The notes: a model not told the origin generated them from the sequence alone. Numbered from the stretch's first letter, positions 8,283 through 17,456 are shown. The stretch: DNA of 64,000 bases from Desulfofundulus kuznetsovii DSM 6115 (GCF_000214705.1 NC_015573.1:2301001-2365000); one strand, 5' to 3'. Numbers and translations: made by a program.

Positions 8283-9343
8283 TGTTCCATCCCTCCTTGG
8301 ATTTTCGGGGAATGCCCCGGTCCGCTCCCCACCCGCCGGTTTAAGGAAAAGATCAGGTTCTTCAACGAAACCAGTGTCGTTTCCATTTCCTCGTGCAGTC
8401 CCGCCTTTCCGGGATAGATCTGGTAATAGCAGCGGTAAGGCGGCGGGGTTGTATCGGGCATAATCACATTGGCACCAAAGCAAAGCCCCATACGCCGCCC
8501 CTGGGGATGGATGGTACCCAGGGCCGTGGTGGCGGGCAAATGGGCCCGGGGAAGGAGCAACCTGGCTATGGCCAGCACCTTCAGGGTGAGTTCCAGCTCT
8601 CCGGGAGGCTCTTTGGCCAGGGGTGTTTGCGGATGGGGTATGAAGGGGCCAATGCCCGCCATCTCCACGTCCAGCTCGCGCATGAGCAGGATGTCGGCGG
8701 CCAGGGTTTTCAGAGTCTGGCCCGGCAGGCCGACGATGTTCCCCGACCCCACCTGGTAGCCCAGCTCCCGCAACCACTTCAGGCGCAGCAGCCGATCCTG
8801 CAAGGTGGTACCCGGCCGCAGCCGGGCAAAAAGGGCGGCGTCGGCGGTTTCGTGCTTCAAGAGGTAGCGGTCGGCCCCCGCTTCCCGCCACAGGCGGTAA
8901 TCCTCAAAGGAACGCTCGCCGACGGAAAGGGTTACCGCTCCCACCCCCACCTCTTCCTTTAAACGCCTGATTATATCCGCCAGAACCGGGGCCGTGTAAT
9001 GGGGATCCTCCCCCGATTGCAGAACAATGGTCGGAAGACCCAGCCCGGCGGCCTTGCGGGCAGCGGCCAGGATTTCTCCGGGAGTTAAGCGGTAACGCCG
9101 CAAATTCCGGTTGTCCCGGCGCAGGCCGCAGTAAAGGCAGTTCTGGCGGCAGTAGTTGGAAAACTCAATGATGCCACGTAAGTGCACCTCATCTCCCAGG
9201 GATGCCGCCCTCACCCCGTCGGCCGCCCGGCCAAGGGCATCAACCTCCTCGCCCCTGGCCTGGAGGAGAATAAGAATTTCCCGGTGCTCAAGGCTATGGG
9301 CTTCTCTGGCTTTGGCCAGCGCTTCCATGAACTCGTGCCGCAT
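8279..9343 (-). CDS. hydE: HydE, radical SAM maturase of [FeFe] hydrogenase
   Basis: A 354-aa BioB-like radical SAM enzyme. The cluster-binding motif CRQNCLYCGLRRDN sits at residues 65-78, followed by TIVLQSGEDPHY and VGSGNIVGLPGQT, both typical of HydE. It acts on the HydG product during assembly of the diiron subcluster. It ends at the hydG start with a four-base-type overlap and begins four bases after the hydF stop, so hydF-hydE-hydG is a tight unit. Length is normal for the family. Confidence 0.95.
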   Translation of the reverse strand: MRHEFMEALAKAREAHSLEHREILILLQARGEEVDALGRAADGVRAASLGDEVHLRGIIEFSNYCRQNCLYCGLRRDNRNLRRYRLTPGEILAAARKAAGLGLPTIVLQSGEDPHYTAPVLADIIRRLKEEVGVGAVTLSVGERSFEDYRLWREAGADRYLLKHETADAALFARLRPGTTLQDRLLRLKWLRELGYQVGSGNIVGLPGQTLKTLAADILLMRELDVEMAGIGPFIPHPQTPLAKEPPGELELTLKVLAIARLLLPRAHLPATTALGTIHPQGRRMGLCFGANVIMPDTTPPPYRCYYQIYPGKAGLHEEMETTLVSLKNLIFSLNRRVGSGPGHSPKIQGGMEQ

Positions 9344-9347
9344 AGGA

Positions 9348-10631
9348 TCACCTGTGTTCGCGATACCTGCTCAACAGGGCCAGCTCATCTTCAAATTCCA
9401 CCTGTTCCTCTTCCAGAACGGCTAAAGCCTGGGGGAAGGGGGATAATGCCCGCTTTAAAACCCCGTGAATGTGAGCCATGAGCACGCCGTAATTGACAAT
9501 GGGCACCCCGGCTTCCTGGGCCTGCATGATCCGGTAGAGCATTTCCCGGCGGTTGAGCATACAGGCCCCGCAGTGCACGATCAGCTTGTAATCCCGGAGA
9601 TTTTCAGGCAGGGTGCTCCCGCCGCTGGCCACGTCAAATACCAGTTCCCCTCCCACCGCCTGCCGGAGCCAGCGGGGTATCTTCACCCGGCCGATATCAT
9701 CCTGGATGGGGTGATGGGTACAGGCCTCGGCAATGAGGATTTTGTCCCCGGGCTTTAAATCCTTGACGGCCCTGGCCCCGGCCACCAGGGTGGGCAGGTC
9801 TCCTTTATAGCGGGCAAACAGGATGGAGAAGGAGGTAAAAAGCACATCCGGCGGTGTGTCGGCCACGGCCTTGAGGTAGGCCGAGGCATCGGTAACCACC
9901 AGCTTCGGCTTCACGGCCATGCTGGCCAGGGCGTGCTTCAGCTCCCGCTCCTTGACCATCACTGCCACGGCGTCGTTTTCCAGTACGTCCCGGATTACCT
10001 GCTGCTGCGGGAGGATGAGCCTCCCCCTAGGAGCGGCCTTGTCAATGGGGATGACCAGTACGACCAGGTCCCCCGGTTCAATCAGGTCCCCCACAATGGT
10101 GGGAAGGGCCCAGTCCCTGGGGGCAGCCTTTACGACGGCCATTTTCAGCTCATTGATGCCCCGGCGGGTCAAAGCGCTGACCGCAACAAAGGGCACATCC
10201 AGTTCCTGCTGCCACGGGCGGTTAACCGCTTCGGGGTAGAGGTCGATTTTGTTGATTACTCCCAGTACCGGCACCTTTTGTTCCCGGGCCCGGTTCACCA
10301 CATCCCGTTCATATTCCCCAATTCCCCGCCCGGGATCCACCACCAAAAGGGCCAGGTCGGTTTTGTTGAGCACCTCCAGGGTTTTCTGCACCCGCAGGGC
10401 GCCCAGTTCCCCGGTATCGTCCAGCCCCGCCGTGTCGATAAGCATCACCGGCCCCAGGGGGAGGAGCTCCATGGCCTTGGCCACGGGATCGGTGGTTGTG
10501 CCGGGGATGCCGGAAACGATGGCCACTTCCTGGTTAGTTATGGCGTTAATTAAGCTGGATTTGCCTGCATTGCGCCGGCCGAAAAGGGCAATGTGCAGCC
10601 GCTGCCCCCGGGGGGTAGCATTCAGGCTCAT
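9348..10631 (-). CDS. hydF: HydF, GTPase scaffold for H-cluster assembly
   Basis: HydF binds GTP and a [4Fe-4S] cluster and carries the diiron precursor to apo-hydrogenase. The 427-aa protein has an N-terminal GTPase domain (P-loop GRRNAGKSS at about 18-26, SGIPGTTTDP, DTAGLDD, NKID). The C-terminal cluster-binding motif shows as EACTHHP and HCGACMLN. It overlaps the end of aspA by four bases (ATGA), a sign of coupling. Length and domain order are normal. Confidence 0.95.
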   Translation of the reverse strand: MSLNATPRGQRLHIALFGRRNAGKSSLINAITNQEVAIVSGIPGTTTDPVAKAMELLPLGPVMLIDTAGLDDTGELGALRVQKTLEVLNKTDLALLVVDPGRGIGEYERDVVNRAREQKVPVLGVINKIDLYPEAVNRPWQQELDVPFVAVSALTRRGINELKMAVVKAAPRDWALPTIVGDLIEPGDLVVLVIPIDKAAPRGRLILPQQQVIRDVLENDAVAVMVKERELKHALASMAVKPKLVVTDASAYLKAVADTPPDVLFTSFSILFARYKGDLPTLVAGARAVKDLKPGDKILIAEACTHHPIQDDIGRVKIPRWLRQAVGGELVFDVASGGSTLPENLRDYKLIVHCGACMLNRREMLYRIMQAQEAGVPIVNYGVLMAHIHGVLKRALSPFPQALAVLEEEQVEFEDELALLSRYREHR

Positions 10632-12067
10632 GGCTTATCACCTTCCCTGGTTAAAAAGCGCTTTAAATGTCGCACGCCGGCCACACCCGGTGTGGTCAGC
10701 TCTTCCGGTTTAAGGATTGCTTCGATTTCCTCCCTGGTGAACAACCCCTCCTCCACCAGCAGTTCCGTTACCGGCCGACCGCTCCGGGCTGCCCGCAGAA
10801 CCATGGCGGTAGCCTTCTCGTAGCCCAGGTAAGGGGCAAAGGCGGTGATCACCCCCTGGCTGGCTTCCAGCAACTGCCGGCAGCGGGCCTCATCAGCTTG
10901 AATGCCCCGGACGCATTTTTCCGCCAGCAACCTGGCCGCCCCGGTCATCATTTCCAGGGAGTGGAGCAAATTGTGGGCAATCAGGGGAAGGAAGGCATTT
11001 AACTCCAGCTGCCCGGAAGCCGCGGCCATGTTAATGGCCACATCGCCGGCCATCACCTGGTAGGCCACCTGGGTGACCATTTCAGGTATCACGGGGTTGA
11101 CCTTGCCGGGCATGATCGATGAACCGGCCTGCACCTTAGGCAGCACGATTTCCCCCAGCCCCGCCCGGGGGCCGGAAGATAACAGGCGCAGATCCCCGGC
11201 TATCTTGGCCAGGTTGACAGCGGCGGTCTTTACAAAGCCGGAGACCTCCGCGAAAATGTCGGCATTTTGCGTGGCTTCCACGGTGTTTTCCGCCCGGGCC
11301 AGGCCAAAACCGGTCAGCTCCCGTAGGATCTCCACCACCCGGAAGATATAACGCCGGCTGGCGTTGAGTCCCGTCCCCACGGCTGTCCCACCCAGGTTAA
11401 CCTGCCGCAGGCGTTCCTCTGCCTTGTACAAACGCCACCAGTCCCGGGCTACCGCCTCAGCGTAGGCGCCGAACTCCTGGCCCAGGGTAACGGGCACCGC
11501 ATCCTGCAACTGGGTGCGGCCGATCTTGAGTATGGAGGCAAACTCCTTCTCCTTAGCCTGCAGGGCCCCCTGCAGAACGGCCATGGCCTGGCTCAACTCC
11601 CGCACCAGCTTGATGGCCGCCACCCGCAGGGCCGTAGGGTAAACGTCATTGGTGGACTGGCCCAGGTTAACGTGATCCAGCGGATGGACCAGTGAGTAAT
11701 CTCCCTTCGTCCCCCCCAGGATTTCAATGGCCCGGTTGGCAATGACCTCGTTGACATTCATGTTGGTGGAAGTGCCCGCCCCGCCCTGAAAGGCGTCGAC
11801 GACAATTTGATCATGCCACTGGCCCCGGGCCAGCTCTTCTGCCGCCTGCACTATGGCCCCGGCAATGCGGGGTTCCAGCAAGCCAATCTCCATATTGGCC
11901 AGGGCCGCGGCTTTTTTGACCAGGGCCAGGGCCCAGATGAGCTCACGATGAACGGGAATCCCGGATACGGCAAAATTTTCTTTGGCCCTTAAAGTATGGA
12001 TGCCGTAGTAGGCCTCCCGGGGGATTTCCCTTTCACCCAGCAGATCTTTTTCTACCCGGTAGGACAC
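10628..12067 (-). CDS. aspA: Aspartate ammonia-lyase in the hydrogenase maturation operon
   Basis: A 479-aa fumarase/aspartase superfamily enzyme. Visible signatures are GAGTSTNMNVNEVIANRA, HPLDHVNLGQSTNDVYPTA and the catalytic loop motif GSSIMPGKVNPVIPEM. Aspartase forms fumarate and ammonia from aspartate. It is packed between the TM1266-like gene and hydF. aspA-like genes recur beside hydE and hydF in several anaerobes, which suggests a link to maturation, perhaps ammonia for the bridging amine of the H-cluster; this is a hypothesis. Start is GTG at 12067 with a weak ribosome site. Confidence 0.9.
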   Translation of the reverse strand: MSYRVEKDLLGEREIPREAYYGIHTLRAKENFAVSGIPVHRELIWALALVKKAAALANMEIGLLEPRIAGAIVQAAEELARGQWHDQIVVDAFQGGAGTSTNMNVNEVIANRAIEILGGTKGDYSLVHPLDHVNLGQSTNDVYPTALRVAAIKLVRELSQAMAVLQGALQAKEKEFASILKIGRTQLQDAVPVTLGQEFGAYAEAVARDWWRLYKAEERLRQVNLGGTAVGTGLNASRRYIFRVVEILRELTGFGLARAENTVEATQNADIFAEVSGFVKTAAVNLAKIAGDLRLLSSGPRAGLGEIVLPKVQAGSSIMPGKVNPVIPEMVTQVAYQVMAGDVAINMAAASGQLELNAFLPLIAHNLLHSLEMMTGAARLLAEKCVRGIQADEARCRQLLEASQGVITAFAPYLGYEKATAMVLRAARSGRPVTELLVEEGLFTREEIEAILKPEELTTPGVAGVRHLKRFLTREGDKP

Positions 12068-12095
12068 CTCAATCCAACACCCTTTTTAAAATGTG

Positions 12096-12347
12096 TTACT
12101 TGCGGGACACCAGGGCGCTTTTTACCTGCACACCCCTGATACTGCCCAGTTTTCCCGTCATAGCCCCAATTTCGTCGGTGGTGCCGTCAACAATCAGGGC
12201 GATGACCGAAAGGTTCTTCTCCCGGTAAGGTATGCCCATGCGCCCCACAATAATCTCCGCATATTCCCCCAGGATGCTGTTGATCTTTCCCGCGGCATAC
12301 TGGCGGTCTTCGACCAGGATGCCGACCACCCCAATGCGCCTTTCCAC
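12096..12347 (-). CDS. TM1266-family iron-only hydrogenase system regulator (ACT-like)
   Basis: An 83-aa ACT/CopG-like protein of the TM1266 family: RRIGVVGILVEDRQYAAGKINSIL, then a segment with GRMGIPYREKNLSVIALIVDG, then GKLGSIRGVQVKSALV. The family is named for its linkage to [FeFe] hydrogenase maturation genes; the ligand is not settled. The start is GTG at 12347, five bases after GGAGG. The TTG at 12362 lies upstream of that ribosome site. It is the first gene of the maturation operon, behind a structured leader. Confidence 0.88.
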   Translation of the reverse strand: MERRIGVVGILVEDRQYAAGKINSILGEYAEIIVGRMGIPYREKNLSVIALIVDGTTDEIGAMTGKLGSIRGVQVKSALVSRK

Positions 12348-12603
12348 ACTTTCACCTCCCAACGCCGCAGCTTAAACGCACCCCGCAATTCGTCCACAAA
12401 TGAGCGTACCCATGCCCTTTTTAGAAGATGCTATTAATGTAAACAAAAAAGCCTGCCTTTCTCCCACGAAAAGCAGGCTGCTGCCCGGTTTCTCCGCTGC
12501 CCCCTTGAGTACAGGAAAAACCCTTTTCGCAGGGAAGGCTGCTATGCCGTTGTCATACCCCTCCGGCTCAGGGCCACCTGGCCCCCATCCGTCAGGACAC
12601 TTT
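12348..12603 (-). ncRNA. Structured 5' leader of the hyd maturation operon (candidate riboswitch/attenuator)
   Basis: About 255 bases separate the predicted transcription start from the first gene. The proximal half (12600-12490 on the minus strand) is GC-rich with many complementary blocks, such as GGGGGCC/GGCCC, GCCGG and GCAGCCTTCCCTGCG. It ends in a rho-independent terminator well before the coding sequence. The GCAGCCT of the early part repeats the 5' arm of the terminator, so it could compete for the 3' arm. That is the layout of a transcription attenuator. I do not recognise a known riboswitch class. Confidence 0.6.
12443..12479 (-). terminator. Attenuator-like terminator inside the hyd maturation leader
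   Basis: On the minus strand AGCCTGC and GCAGGCT form a stem, extended by TTTTC/GAGAA, followed by TTTTTTG. It lies about 95 bases upstream of the first gene and downstream of the promoter, so read-through must be controlled or partial. Confidence 0.85.
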
Positions 12604-12609
12604 TGAAAA

Positions 12610-12638
12610 ATTATACTGTAAAATCAGTAATTTGACAA
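12610..12638 (-). promoter_or_regulatory. Sigma-A-type promoter of the hyd maturation operon
   Basis: On the minus strand TTGTCA (12638-12633), a 17-base spacer and a perfect TATAAT (12615-12610). Transcription would start near 12603 and read into the structured leader. Confidence 0.8.
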
Positions 12639-12707
12639 TAGTTTTTGGTGACTCGCGGGTACGCTGCTGGCGCAGATGAAAGCAGGCCAGACAGGACAAC
12701 CAGTGTT

Positions 12708-12953
12708 AGTCTAACTTCATACGTGTTCGGTTTACCAAATAGTTCATTTAAAACCATTTAACACCTGGGAATTAGCTTATAACCAGGTAAAGTATAACTT
12801 TTCCTTGGAGCCAGCAACTGCATGAAGTTAAGTCACCGGTAGGACAATGGTCATATAACCACAAATAGGGATTTTAATTACCAGGGATAAAGTACCACCT
12901 TTGGATATCAATGGTATATTGCGGGCTTAACCGAACACGTATGAGTCTAACTT
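12708..12953. mobile_element. 226-bp MITE with terminal inverted repeats and 10-bp target duplication
   Basis: CATACGTGTTCGGTT at 12718-12732 is repeated as its exact reverse complement at 12929-12943. Outside these 15-bp ends lies the same 10-mer AGTCTAACTT at 12708-12717 and 12944-12953. The 226-bp element has no coding capacity, so it fits a non-autonomous miniature transposable element mobilised in trans. It sits just upstream of the hyd maturation promoter. The related full-length transposon is not in the window. Confidence 0.9.
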
Positions 12954-13159
12954 AGTTAGGGGCCCCATGCGAAGCTACACTATATAATGGTAACCGGCTC
13001 ATAATTCGACTCCAACACTGGAGATAAATCCCCAAAATTATCATGACAGCGGATTGGGACTTCTGGTCCCATTGAATGCTAATATTTTCTAAACATTAAC
13101 ATTATACCATTACCTCGAATCTTTCTATTCAGATTGTCATGCTCCAATCGCTTAGGAAT

Positions 13160-13957
13160 TTAGCCACAGTCCTTTTCGAGTTTTTCTGTTAAGTCCGGCC
13201 TCTTCCACATCTTTTCAAAATATTCGCTAAAGTATGCATATCCATCGTTACTACTGCCAGTATTCTCAAACTCGAAGGAAATTGTCTGTTGGCTATCTTT
13301 TCCGTAGAGATAAGGGCCTACGAACAGATGGTTGTCTACCCGAAAATGAAAGTATAACGGTAAGCCGTCATACAATTTCAAAGCTACACAATCTTCATTA
13401 GGTCTTAGTTCTTTCAGCTTTTCTACCCATTGCCGTAGGTCTTCAATGGTTCTTTTTATACTCCCTTCTGACACCTCCTCTTCTATTTCCCGTCGCTTAA
13501 GATATTGAGAATCGGGATGTATGGTTAAAATCCTAACTTTCAAGCCCTTTCTGACTTTCTCTTCAATAATCTTCGCTACAGGTGAATGTCTCAAAGAACG
13601 AAGCCCAAATGCTATGATATCTAGTTCTTTACGCAATTTACTTTCAATATAATTATCGCAAACCGAATTCATCTCCTGGCGTGTCCTATAGATCCTCTTA
13701 AGGCCCCAGCTTTTTACCAGTTCAGCCAGTATAAACTCCTCTCTTTCTTCCTCGTACAGGAATATAAGATTCGCAAGAGAAACAAAACCACTAACGATTA
13801 ATGAACCTGCAATCCCCGCCAAAAAACTCTGTAGGAAAATATTTTCCCTATATATGTAGCATATCAAAGCAGAAGCAATACCTGAGATGATATAGACCAT
13901 GCAAAGAAGCATTCTGTGCCGCGCCAAAAATTTCAATATAAAGACATCTCTCCACAT
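13160..13957 (-). CDS. Membrane protein with PLD-like C-terminal domain, function unknown
   Basis: A 265-aa protein with two hydrophobic N-terminal segments (about residues 15-35 and 42-68). The cytoplasmic domain includes LDIIAFGLRSLRHS, KGLKVRILTIHPDS, LKLYDGLPLYFHFRVDNHLFVGPYLYG and a YFSEYFEKMW ending. The pattern recalls phospholipase-D-like folds, but no HKD catalytic motif is visible. Base composition is more AT-rich than the neighbouring metabolic genes. It lies downstream of a defence cluster on the same strand, so a role as membrane-linked effector is possible but unproven. Start: ATG behind GGGGGT. Confidence 0.65.
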   Translation of the reverse strand: MWRDVFILKFLARHRMLLCMVYIISGIASALICYIYRENIFLQSFLAGIAGSLIVSGFVSLANLIFLYEEEREEFILAELVKSWGLKRIYRTRQEMNSVCDNYIESKLRKELDIIAFGLRSLRHSPVAKIIEEKVRKGLKVRILTIHPDSQYLKRREIEEEVSEGSIKRTIEDLRQWVEKLKELRPNEDCVALKLYDGLPLYFHFRVDNHLFVGPYLYGKDSQQTISFEFENTGSSNDGYAYFSEYFEKMWKRPDLTEKLEKDCG

Positions 13958-14343
13958 ATCTGTCGTACCCCCAAACAGTGTTAGTAGACTCTTTTAATCT
14001 TAGGGTAGGGATTTTAGTGCATTGCTGTCATCGCCATCCACTTACTCTTGTGCAGTTCGTCTTTAGGTGGCTTTTCATTCTCATGAAACCTCTCTTCAAT
14101 GTGGCTGCTAGCCAAACAAGGTCCCCAGACAAAGCCGCCTACCTCCAAAAAAACTCTGGGGAAGAAACAAAGGGGGCTGTTCAGCCTCTTTAATAGTCCG
14201 GTGTAGCTTCTCTATTCTCTATATAAAGATACACACGTCTTCTTCCCAGGAGTCGGTACGACTTTTCGAGGGGCCGGGCCAAGCTACGGTTCCCGCGGGA
14301 AAAAGGAGGCCTGACTGTTGACCCTCATAATGCCCAAGTCACC
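13958..14343. other. Intergenic stretch, nothing recognised
   Basis: 386 bases between two minus-strand genes. A 71-codon plus-strand frame (13978-14193) has no ribosome site and no recognisable content. I see no RNA gene, terminator or clear promoter. Confidence 0.5.
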
Positions 14344-15370
14344 CTACTTAGAGGGACGCAGCCCCAGCGTGGCCTCATGGAGTCTTGCCACAAAGCGGTC
14401 GAAGCAGGTGATGGCCTTTTCCACCAGCCTCAGATTGGAGAACTCGGGCTCCCCCGAGGGTGTTGGAAGTTGGCCTGTCCACGGGCTGAAATGCACCACC
14501 CTGTGGCGGTGGTGGATGAGGCGCTGGAGCAGTGCCAGCTCACTAGAGGAGACTCCTATCTCGCCAAACCTTATCCCGTAGGCCTTGCGGTACGCCTTCT
14601 TGACCTGGCCGTAGTTCTGAAAGTTGATCCACTCAGCCATCTTCTGCAGTACCGTGCGGTTCTCGGACGCCGCCTCCCTCTTCAGGTCCTCTAAGGTCAA
14701 GCGGGAGCAAAAAGCGGCCATCATGGCCTCCAGGTCGGGAGTTACTCCCTCTGACTCCAGTTCCAAAAACCTTGTTCTGCAGTAGGTCTCAAAGCCGGTC
14801 ACCAGCGCAACGATTATGAAATTGCTCAGAATCACTTCAAATGCGTAACCATCTTCCGACTTTGCTTTCTTAAGCACCTCCAACGCCTGTATCGTGTTCC
14901 GCCAAGCCTCTATGGCCGTGGGCTGCAACACCAAACGCCCGCCCAGGTGCATTGAGTAGTGTCCCACTTCCACGCCAGCATCACCGATCCTATAAATGTG
15001 TCCATCCTGGCCAACCCTGAGCCGCACCGGAGAGGGCACTCCCTCAACTCGCACCAGTTTTCCCCCGGCAATTCTCGGGCCCACGTATAACATTGTTTCC
15101 GAAGGCGACCACACAAGCGCGATGTACACCCGGGAACAGGGGGTAATAGAATTTAGGTCCACTGTAGCCACGCGGGTACCCGTACCAGGCGAGGAATGGT
15201 AGAATACAAGCTCCAGCCGCTCGTTGCGTAGCAGTTGGAAAATGTGGGCTCCGGCAGACAGTTCAAAAATGACCTCCTGAGGCACAGCCGGATCAAAAAG
15301 CGTTTCGGAAACGTAATCGAACTCGAGCGTCCCCTCCGGGCGACACATCTCCTCCTGAATCCTTTTCAAC
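14344..15370 (-). pseudogene. HEPN-like protein, 3' part of a gene split by IS66
   Basis: The open frame continues to 15399, but everything beyond 15370 is IS66 sequence. If the element and one target copy are removed, the frame joins at LK|R to a 5' piece at 17870-17900 and gives a protein of about 349 aa. The C-terminal part is helical and holds LLQRLIHHRHRVVHFS, which matches the RxxxxH pattern of HEPN RNases. The N-terminal half is beta-rich and unrecognised. An internal ATG at 15348 behind AGGAGGAG might still allow a nearly full product. HEPN toxins are common in defence islands, as here. Confidence 0.75.
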
Positions 15371-15378
15371 GTAAGCGT

Positions 15379-15409
15379 AAAATAAACCCCACCTTGCAAT
15401 CAGGTGGGG
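15379..15409 (-). terminator. Terminator at the IS66 end
   Basis: On the minus strand CCCCACCT and AGGTGGGG pair around a loop of seven bases, followed by TTTATTTT. The 3' arm is part of the terminal inverted repeat, so the element stops its own transcript before the flanking gene. Confidence 0.8.
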
Positions 15410-15421
15410 ACATAATCTGGC

Positions 15422-17020
15422 TTATTTATTAGCCCTGCAGACATGGGGCAGCGAATTGGACCAGGGGAGCAACTGATCCAGGGCGTTACTGTCTTTAGGG
15501 TCCAGGTTGGGAAGTTTTTCAAAAAGATAACTGAGGTACTGGAAAGGATTCAACCCATTCTCCTTTGCCGTTTCTATGATGCTGTAAGTAATAGCGCTGG
15601 CCCGGGCACCCCGCGGAGTATTGGCAAACAACCAGTTCTTGCGGCCAATGACAAAGGGTTTGATCGACCGCTCACTCCGGTTGTTATCCAGTTCCAGGCG
15701 TCCATCCTGCAAAAAGGCAATGAGTTTATCCCACTGGCTCAGGCAATAGTTAACTGCCTGACCAAAGGAACTTTTGGGCAGTACCTGTGTTTTCTGGGTT
15801 TTAAGCCATGCCCGAAAAGCATCCAGCACGGGGCGGCTGCGCACCTGGCGGGCCTGATAACGCTCCTGGGGCGTTGCATCTTTCAAGTCGCGCTCAATGG
15901 CAAAAAGTTGGTTACAAAATTCCAGCCCCACCTGGGCGGCCACTGCTTTATTGCGTTTATCTTCCGGCAGGGCCTTTAACGCTTCATCAAACTTGCGCCG
16001 GGCATGGGCCCAGCAGCCCACCAGGGTGACATCCGGCAGTTCGTTGTAGCCGGCGTAACCGTCAACGTGCAAGTAGCCTTTAAAACCTGCCAGGAACCGG
16101 CGGGGGTGCTTGCTGGCCCGGGTGGTCTGGTAGTCGTAGAGAATAATGGGAGGACCGTCCCGCCCGGTGCGGTAGAGCCAGAGGTACGATTGGGTTTCAG
16201 CAGCCCGGCCCGGCTCGCGGAGGACCTGCAGGGTTGTCTCATCGGCATGCAGGATATCCCGCTCAAGCAGGTGTTCATGCAGGCGATCGTAGATCAGGGC
16301 CAACCAGTTGTTCGCCCCGTACAGCACCCAGTTGGCAAGCGTCTGCCGGGACAGCTCCACCCCCAGGTGGGCAAACTGCTGCTCCTGGCGGTACAGCGGC
16401 AGACCTTCCCCGTATTTCTGGTTCATGATGTAAGCCATAAGCGAGGGGGAAACCATACTTCCGGGAAATACAGGAGCCGGCATGGGAGCGGTAACAATGG
16501 GGGTGGTTAGCTCGTTGCGCTCGCAATGGCGGCAGGAATAAACGTAACGCACATGCTTGACCACTTTTACCTGGGCCGGGATGATCTGCAGTTCCTGTCG
16601 TACTTCGGTGCTCATTTCATGTAAAGGACCACCGCAGCACGAACAGACCCGCTCTTCTTCCGGCAGGCGGTACTCAACCGTTTCCACCGGCAGGTTATCG
16701 AGCACCATCTCCCGGCGGCCACGCTGTTTGCGGCGCTGGTAGGTGATGGTTTCGACAGCCGGTTCGGGTGAAGCCGGCTGGGCTTCCACTTCCGCCTCAT
16801 TAAAAAGCGAAAGCTGCTGGTAGCCAGAAGCGGTCCGTTCGCTGGAAACACCGAATTGCCGGTGTTTGCTCAAGCGAAGCTGCTCCATAAACCAATTCAG
16901 TTTAGCGGTCAGCTCGGCATTCTGTTGTTCCAACCATCTGCACTGCTCTTCCAGCTGTAGACAGCGGCTTTGCAGCTCTTCTATATTCATGGCAGCGATA
17001 GATTGCGAAGTAGTGTTCAT
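15422..17020 (-). CDS. tnpC: IS66 transposase TnpC
   Basis: The IS66 DDE transposase of about 532 aa. It has an N-terminal leucine-rich coiled coil ([20 protein letters not shown]), a zinc-finger segment (RVCSCCGG) and the catalytic region with [21 protein letters not shown] and [21 protein letters not shown] short IS66 C-terminal domain ends it. I choose the ATG at 17020 ([12 protein letters not shown]). A GTG at 17068 would add 16 residues, but neither start has a good ribosome site. A strong hairpin lies just upstream of the ATG. The protein looks intact. Confidence 0.93.
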   Translation of the reverse strand: MNTTSQSIAAMNIEELQSRCLQLEEQCRWLEQQNAELTAKLNWFMEQLRLSKHRQFGVSSERTASGYQQLSLFNEAEVEAQPASPEPAVETITYQRRKQRGRREMVLDNLPVETVEYRLPEEERVCSCCGGPLHEMSTEVRQELQIIPAQVKVVKHVRYVYSCRHCERNELTTPIVTAPMPAPVFPGSMVSPSLMAYIMNQKYGEGLPLYRQEQQFAHLGVELSRQTLANWVLYGANNWLALIYDRLHEHLLERDILHADETTLQVLREPGRAAETQSYLWLYRTGRDGPPIILYDYQTTRASKHPRRFLAGFKGYLHVDGYAGYNELPDVTLVGCWAHARRKFDEALKALPEDKRNKAVAAQVGLEFCNQLFAIERDLKDATPQERYQARQVRSRPVLDAFRAWLKTQKTQVLPKSSFGQAVNYCLSQWDKLIAFLQDGRLELDNNRSERSIKPFVIGRKNWLFANTPRGARASAITYSIIETAKENGLNPFQYLSYLFEKLPNLDPKDSNALDQLLPWSNSLPHVCRANK

Positions 17021-17032
17021 GAATAAAAGATT

Positions 17033-17055
17033 CGACGAAACCCGTCGAATCCCTC
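17033..17055 (-). promoter_or_regulatory. Hairpin in front of IS66 tnpC
   Basis: GATTCGACG and CGTCGAATC form a perfect nine-base-pair stem with a five-base loop. On the minus strand it is followed directly by TTTTATTC and the ATG. It may attenuate transcription into tnpC or restrict its translation. Confidence 0.6.
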
Positions 17056-17099
17056 TAGAATCAACCACAAAGTGAAAATATTTCTTTCTGCTGCTTTAT

Positions 17100-17456
17100 T
17101 TATATTACAGTGCGTGCTTTTACCTCGGGATGAGCTTTAGGCTGTTCTATCGATAGGCCGTCGAGCAGCCAGCGCAGTTCCCGGCGGCTAATGGCAATAG
17201 TTGAAGAAGTGCTTCTTTCCGGCCAGGGGAATTTACCTTTCTCCAGCCGGCGGTAATAGAGCCAAAACCCATTGTGGTCCCAGTGGAGAATTTTAATTTT
17301 GTCCCGCTGCCGGTTACAGAAGACGAAAAGGCAGGAAGAGAAGGGGTCCAGCTCAAACCCTTCCTTGACCAGCACGGCCAGGCCGTCAATGGACTTGCGC
17401 AAATCGGTGGCACCGCAGGCGAGGTAAACCCGGTTGATACTAAATTCATTTAGCAT
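17100..17456 (-). CDS. tnpB: IS66 accessory protein TnpB
   Basis: The IS66 Orf2 protein, 118 aa, with the family signature from VYLACGATDLRKSIDGLAVLV through CNRQRDKIKILHWDHNGFWL to RRLEKGKFPWP. It is needed for transposition of IS66 elements; its biochemical role is unclear. It overlaps the end of tnpA by seven bases. It looks complete. Confidence 0.95.
   Translation of the reverse strand: MLNEFSINRVYLACGATDLRKSIDGLAVLVKEGFELDPFSSCLFVFCNRQRDKIKILHWDHNGFWLYYRRLEKGKFPWPERSTSSTIAISRRELRWLLDGLSIEQPKAHPEVKARTVI

Noticed and set aside
8283-8891. Long in-frame extension in front of hydG
   Set aside because: It is wholly inside hydE on the same strand, in a different frame. The GTG at 8282 has a proper ribosome site and gives a normal HydG length.
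12520-12600. Plus-strand resemblance to a cobalamin riboswitch (GGGAAGG and GTCAGGACAC)
   Set aside because: The spacing and the rest of the B12 core do not fit. There is no plus-strand gene downstream, and the promoter and terminator point to the minus strand.
13978-14193. 71-codon plus-strand open frame
   Set aside because: No ribosome site, no recognisable content, and poor context among minus-strand genes.
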